Assembly (NCBI RefSeq): GCF_025398175.1
Contig: NZ_CP099734.1
Coordinates: 1,302,001-1,366,000, forward strand
Source of the DNA: Photobacterium sp. TY1-4
GTDB lineage: Bacteria > Pseudomonadota > Gammaproteobacteria > Enterobacterales > Vibrionaceae
Length of the DNA: 64,000 bases
Direction: 5' to 3'
Shown one piece after another: positions 55,006 to 63,784 of the stretch. The notes beneath the pieces were generated by a model. It did no database searches. It was not told the DNA's origin and worked only from the letters and a program-made list of their open reading frames with translations. Within the stretch, counting starts at the first letter, position 1; every line of letters begins with the position of its first letter. The position numbers and the translations under genes are program-made.

Positions 55006-55908
55006 TCAAAATTTGTCTTTGTGCTGCTGGTAGCACTGGTAGAGGTGTTCAATGAACAACCGAATTTTGGCCGGTTGTTGGCGGGTATACGGGTAGATGG
55101 CGTAGATCCCGAGCCGTTTGGCCACCTGATCCTGCAGCACCTCGATCAGCTCGCCCCGGGCCAGATCGTCGGCCACCAGGATGCGCGGGACATACACCAG
55201 CCCTTGTCCCAGCAGGGCAGCACTGCGCAGGGATGAGGCGTTGTTGGTGCTGAAGTTCCCCTGAACCTTGGCGGTAAACGGACCGGTTTTGCCGTGAAAC
55301 AGCCACTCTGTTGCCCCGGTTTCCTGATAGGAATAGGCCAGGCAATTGTGTTTATCCAGCTCCTGATATGACTTCGGGGCTTTCCGGCGGTCGAAGTAAG
55401 CCGGGGCACCACAGATGACCCACTGTGCCTCGACCAGACGTCGGGCGATGTAGCTGGAGTCCGGCAGCATCCCGGTGCGGATGGCCAGGTCGTAGCCTTC
55501 TTCCACGATATCGACAAACCGGTTGTCCAGATCCATCTGAATGGTGATGTCCGGATATTTGTCGCTGAATGCGGCAATGGCTTTGGGCAGGATCAGCTCC
55601 CCGGAAATGGTCGGGACCGTGATGCGGATGGTGCCTGACAGCCGTTCTCCGAGGCCACTCATGGCATCTTCTGCATTTTGCACCGATACATAGACTTCGC
55701 GCGCGTGGCTGAAGAAGACTTCTCCGGCTTCCGTCAGTGTCAGCTTGCGGGTGGTTCGGTAGAGCAACTGAACCCCGAGCTCTTCTTCGAGCCGGGTCAT
55801 GCGCTTGCTGACCACGGATTTCGTCAGGCCGATATGTTCGGCGGCCTTGCTGAATGAGCCTTGCTCGATCAGGTGATAAAAGATCAGAAAATCGTCAGTG
55901 TTCCGCAT
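55006..55908 (-). CDS. LysR-family transcriptional regulator
   Basis: 300 residues from ATG 55908; the frame runs to 55959 but that opening is a non-ATG codon. N-terminal helix-turn-helix (about 3-60: DDFLIFYHLIEQGSFSKAAE, then HIGLTKSVVSKRMTRLEEEL) and a periplasmic-binding-like effector domain. It resembles the CrgA/DsdC-less-specific LysR group with YKRHNCLA-type sequence (ELDKHNCLAYSYQET). Convergent with the dehydrogenase gene and divergent from the norspermidine leader; either could be a target. Confidence 0.88.
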   Translation of the reverse strand: MRNTDDFLIFYHLIEQGSFSKAAEHIGLTKSVVSKRMTRLEEELGVQLLYRTTRKLTLTEAGEVFFSHAREVYVSVQNAEDAMSGLGERLSGTIRITVPTISGELILPKAIAAFSDKYPDITIQMDLDNRFVDIVEEGYDLAIRTGMLPDSSYIARRLVEAQWVICGAPAYFDRRKAPKSYQELDKHNCLAYSYQETGATEWLFHGKTGPFTAKVQGNFSTNNASSLRSAALLGQGLVYVPRILVADDLARGELIEVLQDQVAKRLGIYAIYPYTRQQPAKIRLFIEHLYQCYQQHKDKF

Positions 55909-56568
55909 GATTAATAAACTTAAAGCAACAATAAAATTTTTTGTTGCATTATACGCCATAGCGTCGATTGTGCCATAGACGCAGGCCGGAAATCGGTTAA
56001 GTCGGTGCTCTGTGGGTAGATTATGTTGTACAAGATGGGATTGTCATAAAAATATAACAGTCGGGTAAAAAATAATGTTTGTCATTGCCATCAACACTAT
56101 GTTACGTTCTGCGCAATCTCAGACGACGGCTTTCTGAGACATATGCGCTGTGATGAACTCAGGCTGATTGCATCACAGCGGTCGTAGGTACTGACAGACC
56201 GACTGTCAGTAGAAGGGCATTGATAGCGCTATCCTGCCAGAAGTAAGCAGGAGCATATTGAAGGAACCCAACAGTGATCACGCTAATATCGAATTCACAA
56301 ATCAGCTTTGTCTTACCGAACTGCAGTATTATTACTGAGCCTTGATCCCATCCCCGACCGATACAGCTTTTTGGCTGTAAACCCGTGACCTCATCGGCAT
56401 TGGCTGATGATGAGTTTGTGTTTGCAGGCAGAGAACATACCTCTGATATCTCACCCGGGCACCTGAAATTCCCACGAGGGCATGACAGGTGGTTGTGTGT
56501 TTTTGTAGTCAGATTGATATGTGCTCAGCCTACCGCTGGCAGCGGATTAACTTTTTTGGATCGCACTC
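55909..56568 (+). promoter_or_regulatory. Long hairpin-rich leader upstream of the norspermidine genes
   Basis: 660 bp without a recognisable gene. Clear inverted repeats are ACTGACAG/CTGTCAGT around ACCGA (56190-56210), GATAGCGCTATC (56222-56233), CCTGC/GCAGG (about 56234-56252), TACAGC/GCTGTA around a T-rich loop (about 56362-56379) and CTCATC/GATGAG with a bulge (about 56391-56417). AT-rich 56040-56110 could be the promoter, so most hairpins would be in the 5' untranslated RNA. A 63-codon frame (56385-56576, GTG start) overlaps the first codons of the downstream gene by 8 bp and could be a leader peptide. This arrangement suggests post-transcriptional control, possibly by polyamines; that is inference. 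Confidence 0.5.
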
Positions 56569-59457
56569 ATGAGTAATGTGTTTGATTTTGATGGTATCAA
56601 GCTAGATTCAACTGTACCGAATGTACAGGATTTATACGACCTAACCCCGGATGAGCTTCTGCTGAGTCAGGAGCACTATGAGTCTGAGGTTCGTTCGTAC
56701 CCGAGACGCCTGCCGCTGGCAATCAAAAAAGCCGCCGGTGTGCTTGTCGAAGACAGCCGGGGCCAGGTGTTTCTGGATTGCCTGGCCGGTGCCGGTACGC
56801 TGGCGCTGGGCTACAACCACCCGGAAATTAATCAGGCGATCATCGATCAGCTGAATCAGGGCCTGCCGTATCAGACCCTGGATATGACCACGCCGGTGAA
56901 AGATAAATTTATCAAAGAAGTGATGAACTTCTTACCGGACGATTTTGCGGCCAATGCCCGCATTCAGTTCTGTGGTCCGTCTGGCGCCGATGCTGTGGAA
57001 GCCGCCATTAAACTGGCCAAGCAAACCACGGGTCGCAACACCATGGCGGCGTTCCATGGTGCATATCACGGGATGACCAACGGTACCATGGCCATGATGG
57101 GGAACCTGGGCACCAAAGCGCGTCGTCAGGGGTTGATGGCTGATGTACATTTCCTGCCATTCCCATACACACTGCGCTGCCCGTTTGGCCTGAAAGGCAA
57201 CGAGAGTGCCAAGCAGAGCATCCGTTATATTGAGCGGATGCTGAACGATGACGAGAGCGGCGTACAAAAGCCGGCGGCGATTATTGTTGAGCCGGTTCAG
57301 GGCGAAGGCGGGGTGATCCCAGCGCCGGCGTTCTGGCTGCAAGAGCTGCGTCGGATCACCAAAGAGCACGGCATTCTGCTGATCCTGGATGAAATCCAGT
57401 GTGGTATCGGTAAAACCGGTTATCGTTTCGCATTTGAAGAAGCGGGCATCACACCGGATATTCTGTGCTTGTCAAAAGCTATCGGTGGCGGTTTGCCGAT
57501 GTCGCTGCTGATTTTTGACAAATCAATCGATACCTGGCGTCCGGGCGAACACACCGGGACGTTCCGCGGCAACCAGCTGGCGATGGCGACCGGTGCCAAG
57601 GCGCTGGAAATTATCCGTCGTGACAACTTGGTGGAACACGCCGCCAAAGCAGGTCAGTACCTGCGTGAAGGGCTGGAGCGTATTGCCCGCCAGACCAGCT
57701 GTATTGCTGAAGTTCGCGGTAAGGGCCTGATGCTGGGCGTTGAGATTGTGAAGCCAGACGGCACCAAGAACAAGTTTGGTGAGCCGGAAGCGGATCCGGC
57801 GCTGACGATTAATATCCAGCGTGCTGCGCTGGAGCGTGGTCTGATCATTGAAAAAGGTGGCCGCCAGGGCTCTGTTCTGCGCTTCCTGCCGCCACTGATC
57901 ATCAGCTACGAGCAACTCGATTTCGCGCTGGATGCACTGTATAACGCGATTCTGGCGACCGCAGGTCCGGCCATGATTGCGGAAACGGACACCGATAGCG
58001 AGCAGGAAAAGTGGCGTACCCACTTCATCCACACCGGTGAAGGTGGTGCCAATGTGCTCGAAGCGGCACTGAACCAGACCACTCAGGTGCTGAAGCAGGT
58101 GTTTGAGTCAACAGATGCGCCGTACTCCGGTATTGAGCCGCTGATGCTGAAAAACCTGATCAACAACATCGATCTGGACAGCCAGCAATTGCCGCTGGAA
58201 ACCGTGATTGAGCAAACCGGTGAACTGATTGCCAAGAACTCGATTATGGTGCAGCACCCGAGCTGCATCGCGCACCTGCATACGCCACCGCTGATCCCGG
58301 CCGTTGCGGCAGAAGCCTTCATCAGCTCATTGAACCAATCGATGGATTCATGGGACCAGGCCAGTGCGGCAACATTTGTTGAGCAGAAGGTCGTGGACTG
58401 GCTGAGCGGCGTTTACGGCTATGGCGCCGGTGCGGATGGTGTCTTCACCAGTGGCGGTACCCAGAGCAACCTGATGGGCTTGTTGCTGGCGCGCGACTGG
58501 GCGGCTGATCAAATGTCCGGCCATAACATCCAGAAAGACGGCTTGCCGGAGTACGCGGGTAAACTCCGCATTCTGTGCTCGAAGAAGTCTCACTTTACCG
58601 TACAGAAGTCGGCCTCGCTGCTGGGCTTGGGTGAGCATGCGGTGACGTGTGTTGATACGAACCCTGACGGCACAATTCGCCTGGCCTCGCTGGTTTCAAC
58701 CCTGGAGAGCATGAAGCAGGACGGTCTGCTGCCGTTCGCGCTGGTGGGTACCGCAGGGACCACGGATCACGGTGCGATTGACGATCTGGCCGGTCTGGCT
58801 GACATCGCTGACCAACATCAACTGTGGCTGCATGTCGATGGTGCCTACGGTGGTGCCCTGATCCTGAGCCGCCATAAGGCGCGTCTGAATGGGATCGAGC
58901 GTGCAGACTCGTTGAGCGTGGATTTCCACAAGCTGTTCTATCAACCAATCAGCTGTGGTGCGGTACTGGTGCGTGACAAAGCGAACTTCAAGTATCTGTT
59001 GCATCATGCAGATTACCTGAACCGTGAAGATGATTTGCTGCCGAATCTGGTGGACAAGTCGATTGCGACCACCAAGCGTTTCGACGCCTTGAAAGTGCTG
59101 ATGACCATGCAATGTGTGGGCACAGATGCGTTGGGTGCCATGTATGATCACCTGCTGGGTCAAACACAGCAAGTGGCGGATATGGTCAACCAGTCAGCTG
59201 AGTTTGAACTGCTGGCCGATCCGGCCCTGTCGACAGTCCTGTTCCGCTATATCGGGAACCCGGCGGTGGATCTGGATCAGTTCAACAAGGAACTCCGAAT
59301 TGAAGCTTTGGTGAAAGGCATTGCTGTGCTGGGCGAAACCGTTGTGGACGGCCAGGTGGCATTGAAATTCACCATTTTGAATCCTTGCCTGACGATGGCG
59401 GATTTTGAAACTTTACTTAACGATATCAATCAACTGGCGAGAGCGATTACCCAGTAA
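56569..59457 (+). CDS. Fused diaminobutyrate-2-oxoglutarate aminotransferase / L-2,4-diaminobutyrate decarboxylase
   Basis: 962 residues. Residues about 25-465 are a class III PLP aminotransferase (DCLAGAGTLALGYNHPEINQ, IIVEPVQGEGG, ILDEIQCGIGKTG; PLP Lys in LSKAIGGGLPMS). Residues about 480-962 are a group II PLP decarboxylase (MVQHPSCIAHLHTPPLIPAV, HVDGAYGGALILS; PLP Lys in SVDFHKLFYQP). It turns aspartate semialdehyde into 2,4-diaminobutyrate and then 1,3-diaminopropane, the precursor of norspermidine. The same fusion occurs in Vibrio cholerae. First gene of the cluster. Confidence 0.94.
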   Translation: MSNVFDFDGIKLDSTVPNVQDLYDLTPDELLLSQEHYESEVRSYPRRLPLAIKKAAGVLVEDSRGQVFLDCLAGAGTLALGYNHPEINQAIIDQLNQGLPYQTLDMTTPVKDKFIKEVMNFLPDDFAANARIQFCGPSGADAVEAAIKLAKQTTGRNTMAAFHGAYHGMTNGTMAMMGNLGTKARRQGLMADVHFLPFPYTLRCPFGLKGNESAKQSIRYIERMLNDDESGVQKPAAIIVEPVQGEGGVIPAPAFWLQELRRITKEHGILLILDEIQCGIGKTGYRFAFEEAGITPDILCLSKAIGGGLPMSLLIFDKSIDTWRPGEHTGTFRGNQLAMATGAKALEIIRRDNLVEHAAKAGQYLREGLERIARQTSCIAEVRGKGLMLGVEIVKPDGTKNKFGEPEADPALTINIQRAALERGLIIEKGGRQGSVLRFLPPLIISYEQLDFALDALYNAILATAGPAMIAETDTDSEQEKWRTHFIHTGEGGANVLEAALNQTTQVLKQVFESTDAPYSGIEPLMLKNLINNIDLDSQQLPLETVIEQTGELIAKNSIMVQHPSCIAHLHTPPLIPAVAAEAFISSLNQSMDSWDQASAATFVEQKVVDWLSGVYGYGAGADGVFTSGGTQSNLMGLLLARDWAADQMSGHNIQKDGLPEYAGKLRILCSKKSHFTVQKSASLLGLGEHAVTCVDTNPDGTIRLASLVSTLESMKQDGLLPFALVGTAGTTDHGAIDDLAGLADIADQHQLWLHVDGAYGGALILSRHKARLNGIERADSLSVDFHKLFYQPISCGAVLVRDKANFKYLLHHADYLNREDDLLPNLVDKSIATTKRFDALKVLMTMQCVGTDALGAMYDHLLGQTQQVADMVNQSAEFELLADPALSTVLFRYIGNPAVDLDQFNKELRIEALVKGIAVLGETVVDGQVALKFTILNPCLTMADFETLLNDINQLARAITQ

Positions 59458-59545
59458 TTGAGAATGACTACGGGGGCTGCCTGGCCTGATGGTTCGGACC
59501 AGGCAGTACGAGAGACTCTAGATTAATAACGGAAGACAGAAAACT

Positions 59546-60790
59546 ATGGCAATTCTACAAATTGGTGCAGGCGGCGTAGGTTGGGTGATTGCCCATAAAG
59601 CGGCCCAGAATAACGATGTACTGGGTGATATCACCATTGCATCCCGCACAGTGAAAAAGTGCGACCAGATCATTGAATCGATCAAGAAAAAGAACAACCT
59701 GAAGGATCCTTCAAAGAAACTGGAAGCGCGTGCGGTAAACGCTGATGATGTGGATGCGCTGGTTGCACTGATTCAAGAAGTTCAGCCTGATCTGGTCATT
59801 AATGCCGGACCACCGTGGGTAAACGTAGCCATTATGGAGGCGTGTTACCAGGCGAAAGTATCTTACCTGGATACGTCGGTTGCGGTTGACCTGTGTAGTG
59901 AAGGCCAGCAAGTACCTGAAGCTTACGATCCGCAGTGGGCATTCCGTGAGAAGTTCGAAGAAGCGGGCATCACCGGGATCCTGGGCGCCGGTTTCGATCC
60001 GGGCGTGGTCAGCGTATTTGCGGCATACGCCGTGAAGCACCTGTTTGATGAAATTGACACCATTGACGTGATGGACGTGAACGCCGGTGATCACGGTAAG
60101 AAATTCGCGACCAACTTCGATCCTGAAACCAACATGCTGGAAATTCAGGGCGACTCTTTCTACTGGGAAAACGGTGAGTGGAAACAAGTGCCATGTCACA
60201 CCCGTATGATGGAGTTTGACTTCCCGGAAGTGGGCAGCCACAAAGTTTACTCGATGGCGCACGACGAAGTTCGCTCAATGAAAGAGTTCATTCCGGCCAA
60301 GCGCATTGAGTTCTGGATGGGCTTCGGTGATCGCTACCTGAATTACTTCAACTGTATGCGTGACATCGGCCTGTTGAGCCCGGATCCGGTGACGCTGCAA
60401 GACGGTACTGTTGTTGAGCCGCTGAAAGTGCTGAAAGCGCTGCTGCCTGATCCAACCTCTCTGGCACCGGGCTATACGGGTAAAACCTGTATCGGGACCT
60501 GGGTTCAGGGGACCAAAGACGGTAAAGCGCGTAGCGTGTTTATCTACAATAACGCGGACCACGAAGTGGCTTACGAAGACGTGGAGCACCAGGCCATTTC
60601 TTACACCACGGGTGTTCCGGCGATCACGGCTGCGCTGCAGTACTTCCGTGGCGAGTGGGCTGGTAAAGGCGTGTTCAACATGGAGCAACTGGACCCGGAT
60701 CCGTTCCTGGAAACCATGCCAGGCATCGGTCTGGACTGGGGTGTTCAGGAGCTGGAAGTTGGTCAACCGCTGATTAACATCCTGAAGTAA
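59546..60790 (+). CDS. Carboxynorspermidine dehydrogenase (synthase)
   Basis: 414 residues, saccharopine-dehydrogenase family. N-terminal Rossmann motif ILQIGAGGVGWVIAHKAAQN (about 3-22) binds NADPH; INAGPPWVNVAIMEACYQAK and GILGAGFDPGVVSVFAAYAV are family segments. It condenses 1,3-diaminopropane with aspartate semialdehyde to carboxynorspermidine (also carboxyspermidine from putrescine). Lies 88 bp after the fused gene on the same strand. Confidence 0.93.
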   Translation: MAILQIGAGGVGWVIAHKAAQNNDVLGDITIASRTVKKCDQIIESIKKKNNLKDPSKKLEARAVNADDVDALVALIQEVQPDLVINAGPPWVNVAIMEACYQAKVSYLDTSVAVDLCSEGQQVPEAYDPQWAFREKFEEAGITGILGAGFDPGVVSVFAAYAVKHLFDEIDTIDVMDVNAGDHGKKFATNFDPETNMLEIQGDSFYWENGEWKQVPCHTRMMEFDFPEVGSHKVYSMAHDEVRSMKEFIPAKRIEFWMGFGDRYLNYFNCMRDIGLLSPDPVTLQDGTVVEPLKVLKALLPDPTSLAPGYTGKTCIGTWVQGTKDGKARSVFIYNNADHEVAYEDVEHQAISYTTGVPAITAALQYFRGEWAGKGVFNMEQLDPDPFLETMPGIGLDWGVQELEVGQPLINILK

Positions 60791-60863
60791 GGGGTTGAGT
60801 GACTCGGTTCTTGTCGTGAACACGGCAAAGAATTCTGAGAGGCCTTAATCTTGTAGAGACCTA

Positions 60864-60897
60864 AAAGCCGATGCAAAGCGCATCGGCTTTGTTCGAT
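60864..60897 (+). terminator. Hairpin between the dehydrogenase and nspC genes
   Basis: AAAGCCGATGC / GCATCGGCTTT perfect 11-bp stem, loop AAAGC, then TTTGTTCGATT. Looks like an intrinsic terminator or attenuator inside the cluster, separating nspC (start 60917) from the two upstream genes. Confidence 0.75.
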
Positions 60898-60916
60898 TAT
60901 TAAAGTGATTGAATCC

Positions 60917-62050
60917 ATGCAAAAAAGCGAACTAAAAACTCCTTACTTCATGATTGATGAAGCCAAGCTGATCGCCAACCTGGAAATCGCCAAGCGATTG
61001 AAAGAGCTATCGGGTGTGAAACTGGTTCTGGCACTGAAGTGTTTCTCGACCTGGGGTGTCTTTGACATCATTAAACCGTACCTGGATGGGACCACCAGCA
61101 GTGGCCCGAATGAGGTCAAGCTGGGATATGAGACCTTTGGCGGTGAAACGCATGCTTACAGCGTCGGTTACAGTGAAGATGATGTCCGCGAAGTGGCTGA
61201 AATTTGTGACAAGATGATCTTCAACTCGCAATCTCAGCTGGCAGCGCATCGCCACCTGGTTGAAGGGAAGGCCTCGGTCGGCCTGCGCCTGAATCCGGGT
61301 GTCAGCTATGCCGGGCAGGATCTGGCAAACCCGGCGCGTCAGTTCTCCCGTTTGGGGGTTCAGGCCGATCATCTGGATCCGGCGGTGTTCGAGACCATCG
61401 ACGGCGTGATGTTCCATATGAACTGTGAGAACAAGAGCGCGGATGCGTTCATCGGGCTGCTGGATGCAATCTCGGACAAGTTCGGTGCTTATCTGGATCA
61501 GCTTCAGTGGGTCAGCCTGGGCGGCGGAGTCTTCTTTACCTGGCCGGGATACGAGCTGGAGAAGTTGGCTGCGGCTCTGAAAGCTTTTGCTGAAAAGCAT
61601 GGCGTGCAGCTGTACCTGGAGCCGGGCGAAGCCATTATCACCAAGACGGCGGATCTGGTGGTGACTGTGGTGGATATTGTCGAGAACGGGATGAAAACAG
61701 CCATTGTGGACAGTGCTACAGAAGCGCACCGTCTCGATACGCTGATTTATAACGAGCCGGCCTCGATTGCCGAAGCCAGCGAGCAGGGCGAGCATACCTA
61801 TGTGATTGGCAGCTGTTCATGTCTGGCCGGCGATCAGTTCTGTGTGACTTCGTTTGAGCAGCCACTGGAAATTGGTCAGCGCCTGCACATTATGGACAGT
61901 GCCGGTTATACCATGGTGAAGCTGAACTGGTTCAATGGCCTGAAAATGCCGTCGATTTACTGCCAGCGCCAGAATGGTGACATCGAGAAGCTGAACGAGT
62001 TCGGTTACGATGATTTCAAACGTTCTCTGTCTCAGTGGTCTGTAAGCTGA
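60917..62050 (+). CDS. nspC: Carboxynorspermidine decarboxylase
   Basis: 377 residues from ATG 60917 ([11 protein letters not shown], matching the known NspC N-terminus; a GTG at 60905 is in frame). Alanine-racemase-fold PLP enzyme: PLP Lys in [14 protein letters not shown] (about 34-47), [44 protein letters not shown] and [11 protein letters not shown] with the catalytic Cys. Converts carboxynorspermidine to norspermidine, which promotes biofilm signalling in Vibrio. Confidence 0.96.
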   Translation: MQKSELKTPYFMIDEAKLIANLEIAKRLKELSGVKLVLALKCFSTWGVFDIIKPYLDGTTSSGPNEVKLGYETFGGETHAYSVGYSEDDVREVAEICDKMIFNSQSQLAAHRHLVEGKASVGLRLNPGVSYAGQDLANPARQFSRLGVQADHLDPAVFETIDGVMFHMNCENKSADAFIGLLDAISDKFGAYLDQLQWVSLGGGVFFTWPGYELEKLAAALKAFAEKHGVQLYLEPGEAIITKTADLVVTVVDIVENGMKTAIVDSATEAHRLDTLIYNEPASIAEASEQGEHTYVIGSCSCLAGDQFCVTSFEQPLEIGQRLHIMDSAGYTMVKLNWFNGLKMPSIYCQRQNGDIEKLNEFGYDDFKRSLSQWSVS

Positions 62051-62092
62051 GTCTGACACCATATCCGACAGATGCCTGAAAGCTTCTGTTCA

Positions 62093-62126
62093 AAGCCCGG
62101 TGTGCTTGTTGGCCCCGGGCTTTTTT
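62093..62126 (+). terminator. Rho-independent terminator after nspC
   Basis: AAGCCCGG / CCGGGCTT stem followed by TTTTTT. Confidence 0.9.
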
Positions 62127-62325
62127 GTACAACTTATTGGTACAACTTCTTTGTACAAACTGTCTGGTTGAAAACGATCCATCTTGGATGAAGAGTCATT
62201 GAATGTGCTGCTTTTTAAGCAGTTGACATCAAGTTGTCATCTTTTTTATTGACTCATTTTTCAAAATCAGTAAATTACACCCCGTACCGCAGCGGAAGCT
62301 TCTTCATTATCGGTATAGACAAAAT

Positions 62326-62399
62326 GGCGCGTTGGCAGAGTGGCTATGCAGCGGATTGCAAATCCGTGGACCTCGGTTCGACTCCGGGACGCGCCTCCA
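62326..62399 (+). tRNA. tRNA-Cys (GCA), second copy
   Basis: Identical over all 74 nt to the gene at 51725-51798. Anticodon loop TTGCAAA; encoded CCA. Upstream 62215-62280 is AT-rich and contains TTGACTCATTTTTC.. as a possible promoter. First gene of a two-tRNA unit with the aberrant tRNA that follows. Confidence 0.97.
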
Positions 62400-62419
62400 T
62401 TCTCTCTTGAGAATATTAT

Positions 62420-62510
62420 GCGACACTAGCTCAGTTGGTAGAGCGCAACCTTGTCAAGGTTGAGGTCACGCCGATTTCCTTGAAGATCAGGAACCTCGTG
62501 TGTCGCTCCA
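62420..62510 (+). tRNA. Aberrant tRNA-like gene, Gly-type body with GTC anticodon and disrupted T arm
   Basis: 91 nt. Acceptor GCGACAC/GTGTCGC, D arm TAGCTCAGTTGGTAGAGC and anticodon arm CAACC-TTGTCAA-GGTTG are perfect, and CCA is encoded. The anticodon GTC would read Asp, but the discriminator is T and the body resembles tRNA-Gly(GCC), so it looks like a Gly tRNA with one anticodon change. The expected T arm (ACGAG-TTCGAAC-CTCGT) is broken: between GGTCACG and AACCTCGT lie 21 bases able to form TTCCT/AGGAA. Probably a pseudo-tRNA; an unusual functional RNA cannot be excluded. Confidence 0.7.
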
Positions 62511-62520
62511 GATTTAGAAA

Positions 62521-62556
62521 AGCCCCGACAGAAATGTCGGGGCTTTTTGCTTTTCT
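62521..62556 (+). terminator. Terminator of the tRNA unit
   Basis: AGCCCCGACA / TGTCGGGGCT perfect 10-bp stem with GAAA loop, then TTTTGCTTTT. Confidence 0.92.
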
Positions 62557-62629
62557 CGTGGTTCTATTCTCTGCGACTGCCGGTGTCGGGTCAGCACCGG
62601 AGTGAAACGGTTACCTCAACGCTGACGGT

Positions 62630-63688
62630 TTACCCAAGGTACGGGTTTGCACACGGTGTCAGTAAATCTTGTAGATCGCCGGTGCGTATCTCTAGCCCTG
62701 TCGCGGTTGGCGATTCCTGTTGTACAGTGACTTTCCGGCATTGTGAAATGGCCTGCGAAAAACTGAGCCATGCCGGAGCTATGGTTTCGGTGTCGATAAA
62801 GTAATACCGCTGTCCGATTGGATCGCTGAGATTGGTCCAGATGCTGTAGGACGCGCGTTCACTATTTTCGGGATTGAAGTGCATTGGCACCGCGCATGTG
62901 GCTGCCAGCGAGCGCGTCTGGGCAATCACAGCCGGATGTGAGGTGGCCGGTTTGGAAAACGTCAGATAAAAGCTGGCTCGTTCAAAGTGCTGGGTGGCGC
63001 TGTTCCCGCCCGGAACAGAATAGCGAGTCGGGTGGGGGTTTCTCGCTGGTGAGATCCCCCACTGATACTGCCAATACTGGGTCAGGGTCTGCTGGGTGTT
63101 GTAGTCAGGTTGATTTGTAACAATACGATCGGCTGAGTTGTGGTGGATCTGGAAAATACCTTGCCTGACTTCGATCACCGCGGAGTCACCGTGGCGATCA
63201 GAAATGGCCAGGTGGAGTGCTGCCTGCATCTCCGAGTGATCCGGAACCGGCTGCGAAATCAGCCGGAACGGGACAGCGCGGAAGTATGCCGTGGTTTGCG
63301 CAACGGTCGCAAAAGAATCTAAAACAAATTGAGCCCAGCGAAGCGCACTGAGGACGGATTTTCCCATTGGGTGTTTCAGCTCGCCATAGCTTGAATCGGA
63401 ATCATACAGCGCGTTGACAACGAGTCCGGGCGCGTTCATGCCGTCAATGGTGGAGTAATCCGTATTTTCATCCCCCATCACGCTCGCAATACTGGCGTAT
63501 TTTGACACCCAGGAAAACACGTCGCATTGTTCGAGTTTAAAATGTTCTCGGGCAGCTTCGGATAAGCCGTTTCGTCGTTCACCTTCAGGAAAAGTAAATA
63601 AGGCAGCATTGACCGGCCAGAACCAGTCCATATTGCGAGAGGTCACTGGAAAGTCGGGGTGGATAGTGTTTAATATTCGGGTGCACAC
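62630..63688 (-). CDS. Linear amide C-N hydrolase (choloylglycine hydrolase family)
   Basis: 352 residues. MCTRI at the N-terminus gives Cys2, the Ntn nucleophile after Met removal; SRNMDWFW (about 17-24) supplies Arg and Asp of the active site, and DGMNAPGLVVNALY (about 82-95) the oxyanion Asn region. The family includes penicillin V acylases, bile-salt hydrolases and, in Vibrio and relatives, enzymes that degrade acyl-homoserine lactones or related amides. No signal peptide is apparent. Substrate unknown. Confidence 0.88.
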   Translation of the reverse strand: MCTRILNTIHPDFPVTSRNMDWFWPVNAALFTFPEGERRNGLSEAAREHFKLEQCDVFSWVSKYASIASVMGDENTDYSTIDGMNAPGLVVNALYDSDSSYGELKHPMGKSVLSALRWAQFVLDSFATVAQTTAYFRAVPFRLISQPVPDHSEMQAALHLAISDRHGDSAVIEVRQGIFQIHHNSADRIVTNQPDYNTQQTLTQYWQYQWGISPARNPHPTRYSVPGGNSATQHFERASFYLTFSKPATSHPAVIAQTRSLAATCAVPMHFNPENSERASYSIWTNLSDPIGQRYYFIDTETIAPAWLSFSQAISQCRKVTVQQESPTATGLEIRTGDLQDLLTPCANPYLG

Positions 63689-63784
63689 AGGTTTGTTTCC
63701 TCCGGGGTATTATTAACTAAGTTGTAATTACAATGGGCGTTCTGTATTCTAATGTGTTGATTTTCATTAAGGAATGTGATTTTT

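Noticed and set aside
55006..55345. Overlapping forward and reverse frames inside the LysR gene
   Set aside because: They follow the codon bias shadow of the LysR gene and show no family features.
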